Of a stretch of 64,000 nucleotides of DNA, positions 62,364-64,000 are shown piece after piece. Every line of letters begins with the position of its first letter. Within the stretch, counting starts at the first letter, position 1. A program made the translations under genes and the position numbers. The stretch comes from Clostridia bacterium (lineage in GTDB: Bacteria; Bacillota; Clostridia; Oscillospirales; Acutalibacteraceae): positions 62,001-126,000 of the forward strand of contig JAFQBE010000012.1 in assembly GCA_017416765.1 (NCBI GenBank), written 5' to 3'. The notes under the pieces are model-generated. The model was given only the letters and a program-made list of their open reading frames with translations. It did not search any database and had not been told where the DNA came from.

Positions 62364-63908
62364 ATGAGTAAATCAGCTTCAAAAAACAGGTTAATTACAA
62401 CAGTGGTTTGTCTTGTTCTTGCCATCAGTATATTGGCAGGCACTTTCCTTATATTCAGACCTTATTATTATAACAATATATATTTAGCGCCAAATCCGAC
62501 TAATTTAAGCAGCTTTTCCTCTGCATCGGGCGATGCCATATACGGCGATTTTTATGTTGGTCCCAATGGAAGCGACAGCTACAGCGGCACTCAGGAGCAC
62601 CCCTTTGCAACAATAAAAAAAGCAAAGGAAGCTGTAAAAAAGCTGAACAAAAAATACCGCAACCATGTTGTTGTTGCAATTCTTGCAGGTACATACGATA
62701 TAGGCAGTATTGAATTCAACGAAAAGGATTCGGGCAGTGAAAGCTGCCGTATTATCTATGCCGCCTGCGGTGACGGAGAGGTAATTTTCAAAGGCAATGC
62801 CCCCACAACCGGTGAAAACTTTGCAATGACAGACGATGCAGTTATTGAAATAAAAGGTGGCAAATACCTTTCTTTCAGCAATATTACTGTTGATTCGGCA
62901 ACAGGTGCAGGAATAAAGGTTGATGGCAAAAACATTGATTTTTCGGGCTGTACAGTACAAAATACAGCAGGCTGCGGAATAGAAATAAACGGCAGTAACA
63001 TTACGGTTGCCAACTGTACCTTCAGCAAAACAGGCTCTTCTGCCATTGTTTCAAACGGTGGAAATGCAAAAAAGCTTACAAAAGCAAATATAATTATTGA
63101 AAACAACCTTATTTATTCAACTTGTGTTTTTGACAAAAAACAACCTGCCGTTGTTATTCAGGGCGTAGGTACAGAATTCACAAACAACGAAATACTCAAC
63201 ACACCCTCCTGCGCGGTTTACTACAGCGGCAACCTTAATAAAATTGAATACAATTATATACATAACTGCTTGCTTGAATACGATGCTGCTGCCGCAGTTG
63301 CCGCACCGCAAGGCTATGTAAACTATGGCAATTTTGTACGCTATAACTGCATTTCAATGCTCGGCAACGGCGATAATTCCCCTACCGCAGTTCAGCCCGC
63401 AAGCGGTTCAACAGTTCGCGGCAACATGATAATAAATGTACCGGGCAAGGGTGTTGATTTAAATTGCGGCAGAGATATAAACCTTACAAACAACATTTTT
63501 ATCAACTGTAAAACTACCATTTCAGCTTCCGAAGCAAATGAAAACACCGCACTTTTAGCAGAGCTTGAAAACTCCCCTTACCAAAGTAAAGAATGGAAAG
63601 AAAAATTGCCTGAATGTTCAGCCCTTGTAACAGACCCAAATAAAAAATCTGAACCCGAATTTGCACTCAACCCTTCAGGAAGTATTATTGAAAACAATAT
63701 AATTATGCACGCTTCAAAGAAAATCGGCAGCATTTCTCCTGTAACAGAAAAATACAGCACAGTCGGCAACAACCTTTGCATGAACCTTACCGAAACAGAT
63801 ATTTTTACCGATGCTAAAAACGGAATTTACACCATATCTGACAGTGTTCTCAACACTTTGAGCATAGATTTTTCAAACCTTCCTTTTGACAGCATGGGAA
63901 GATATTAA
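62364..63908 (+). CDS. Membrane-anchored right-handed beta-helix protein
   Basis: A 514-residue protein with a short basic N-terminus, one transmembrane helix (about 11-31) and an extracellular domain starting DFYVGPNGSDSYSGTQEHPFATI, a common opening of pectate-lyase-like beta-helix proteins (DUF1565 type). Repeats such as NISFSGCTVQNTAGCGIEINGSN and NITLTNNIFINC follow at about 20-24-residue spacing. It may act on or bind polysaccharides; no catalytic site is recognisable. GGAAGGAAATTCC precedes the ATG. Confidence 0.83.
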   Translation: MSKSASKNRLITTVVCLVLAISILAGTFLIFRPYYYNNIYLAPNPTNLSSFSSASGDAIYGDFYVGPNGSDSYSGTQEHPFATIKKAKEAVKKLNKKYRNHVVVAILAGTYDIGSIEFNEKDSGSESCRIIYAACGDGEVIFKGNAPTTGENFAMTDDAVIEIKGGKYLSFSNITVDSATGAGIKVDGKNIDFSGCTVQNTAGCGIEINGSNITVANCTFSKTGSSAIVSNGGNAKKLTKANIIIENNLIYSTCVFDKKQPAVVIQGVGTEFTNNEILNTPSCAVYYSGNLNKIEYNYIHNCLLEYDAAAAVAAPQGYVNYGNFVRYNCISMLGNGDNSPTAVQPASGSTVRGNMIINVPGKGVDLNCGRDINLTNNIFINCKTTISASEANENTALLAELENSPYQSKEWKEKLPECSALVTDPNKKSEPEFALNPSGSIIENNIIMHASKKIGSISPVTEKYSTVGNNLCMNLTETDIFTDAKNGIYTISDSVLNTLSIDFSNLPFDSMGRY

Positions 63909-63914
63909 TTGACT

Positions 63915-63953
63915 AAAAATCCTCGTATCTTTATTGATACGGGGATTTTTTGC
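63915..63953 (+). terminator. Rho-independent terminator of the beta-helix gene
   Basis: AAAATCCTCGTATC (63916-63929) pairs with GATACGGGGATTTT (63936-63949), one mismatch, then TTTG. Confidence 0.87.
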
Positions 63954-64000
63954 CCTAAAAGTTACAAATTTATTAAGGTTTATTACAATTTGGTAAAGGT

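Overview
The window reads as a chromosomal segment of a low-to-moderate-GC, endospore-forming Clostridia, most like Oscillospiraceae/Ruminococcaceae. The complete eight-gene spoIIIA sporulation operon, the Firmicutes order Asp23-nusB-xseAB-ispA-dxs-tlyA-nadK-argR-recN, the ECF transporter genes ecfA1-ecfA2-ecfT next to truA, and the phoH-ybeY-dgkA-era-yqzL-recO cluster all support this. The assignment rests on gene content and protein motifs; no ribosomal RNA or tRNA gene was seen.

Layout. 1-12060 (minus): ruvC-ruvA-ruvB-glmM-methyltransferase-ecfA1-ecfA2-ecfT-truA-DUF5711-cvpA-pgsA, apparently from one promoter ahead of ruvC, preceded by a class B penicillin-binding protein gene. 12075-23141 (minus): tyrS as its own unit, and the long Asp23-to-recN operon (RNA modification, isoprenoid synthesis, NAD kinase, arginine repressor, recombination). 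23207-27992 (minus): spoIIIAA-AH behind a sigma-E-like promoter. 28161-31001 (plus): a large YfhO-type membrane protein. 31047-41801 (mostly minus): a two-component system, a secreted PHP-domain protein, a string of metabolic/peptidase genes (two M42 aminopeptidases, GNAT, PLP lyase, DUF2461), galactokinase and a VTT membrane protein. 41897-43081 (plus): a 2-hydroxyacid dehydrogenase and a small protein. 43082-44030 is a gene-poor stretch with palindromic repeats and a decayed gene.

44031-48577 (minus) is the phoH...recO housekeeping operon, including a 42-codon yqzL gene that overlaps recO, ending in an uncharacterised cysteine-rich protein. 48778-54627 (plus) holds DUF1015-obgE-mrnC-yitT followed by an AT-rich acyltransferase gene and an exported alpha/beta hydrolase. 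54676-58186 (minus) has an unusual GNAT-GH78 rhamnosidase fusion and an AlaX-type tRNA editing protein. 58269-58424 (minus) is a 51-codon gene with a perfect consensus promoter and its own terminator, divergent from a CPBP-family membrane protein. 59970-63908 (plus) has pyruvate kinase, a YgjP-type metallopeptidase, a strongly folded intergenic element, and a membrane-anchored beta-helix protein.

Best candidates for something undescribed: the nested hairpin element at 62065-62288, the 51-aa peptide/CPBP pair at 58269-59832, the GNAT-rhamnosidase fusion, the mutually overlapping divergent promoters at 41818-41873, and the repeat cluster at 43153-43957. No CRISPR array, prophage, intact transposase, riboswitch or origin was recognised.
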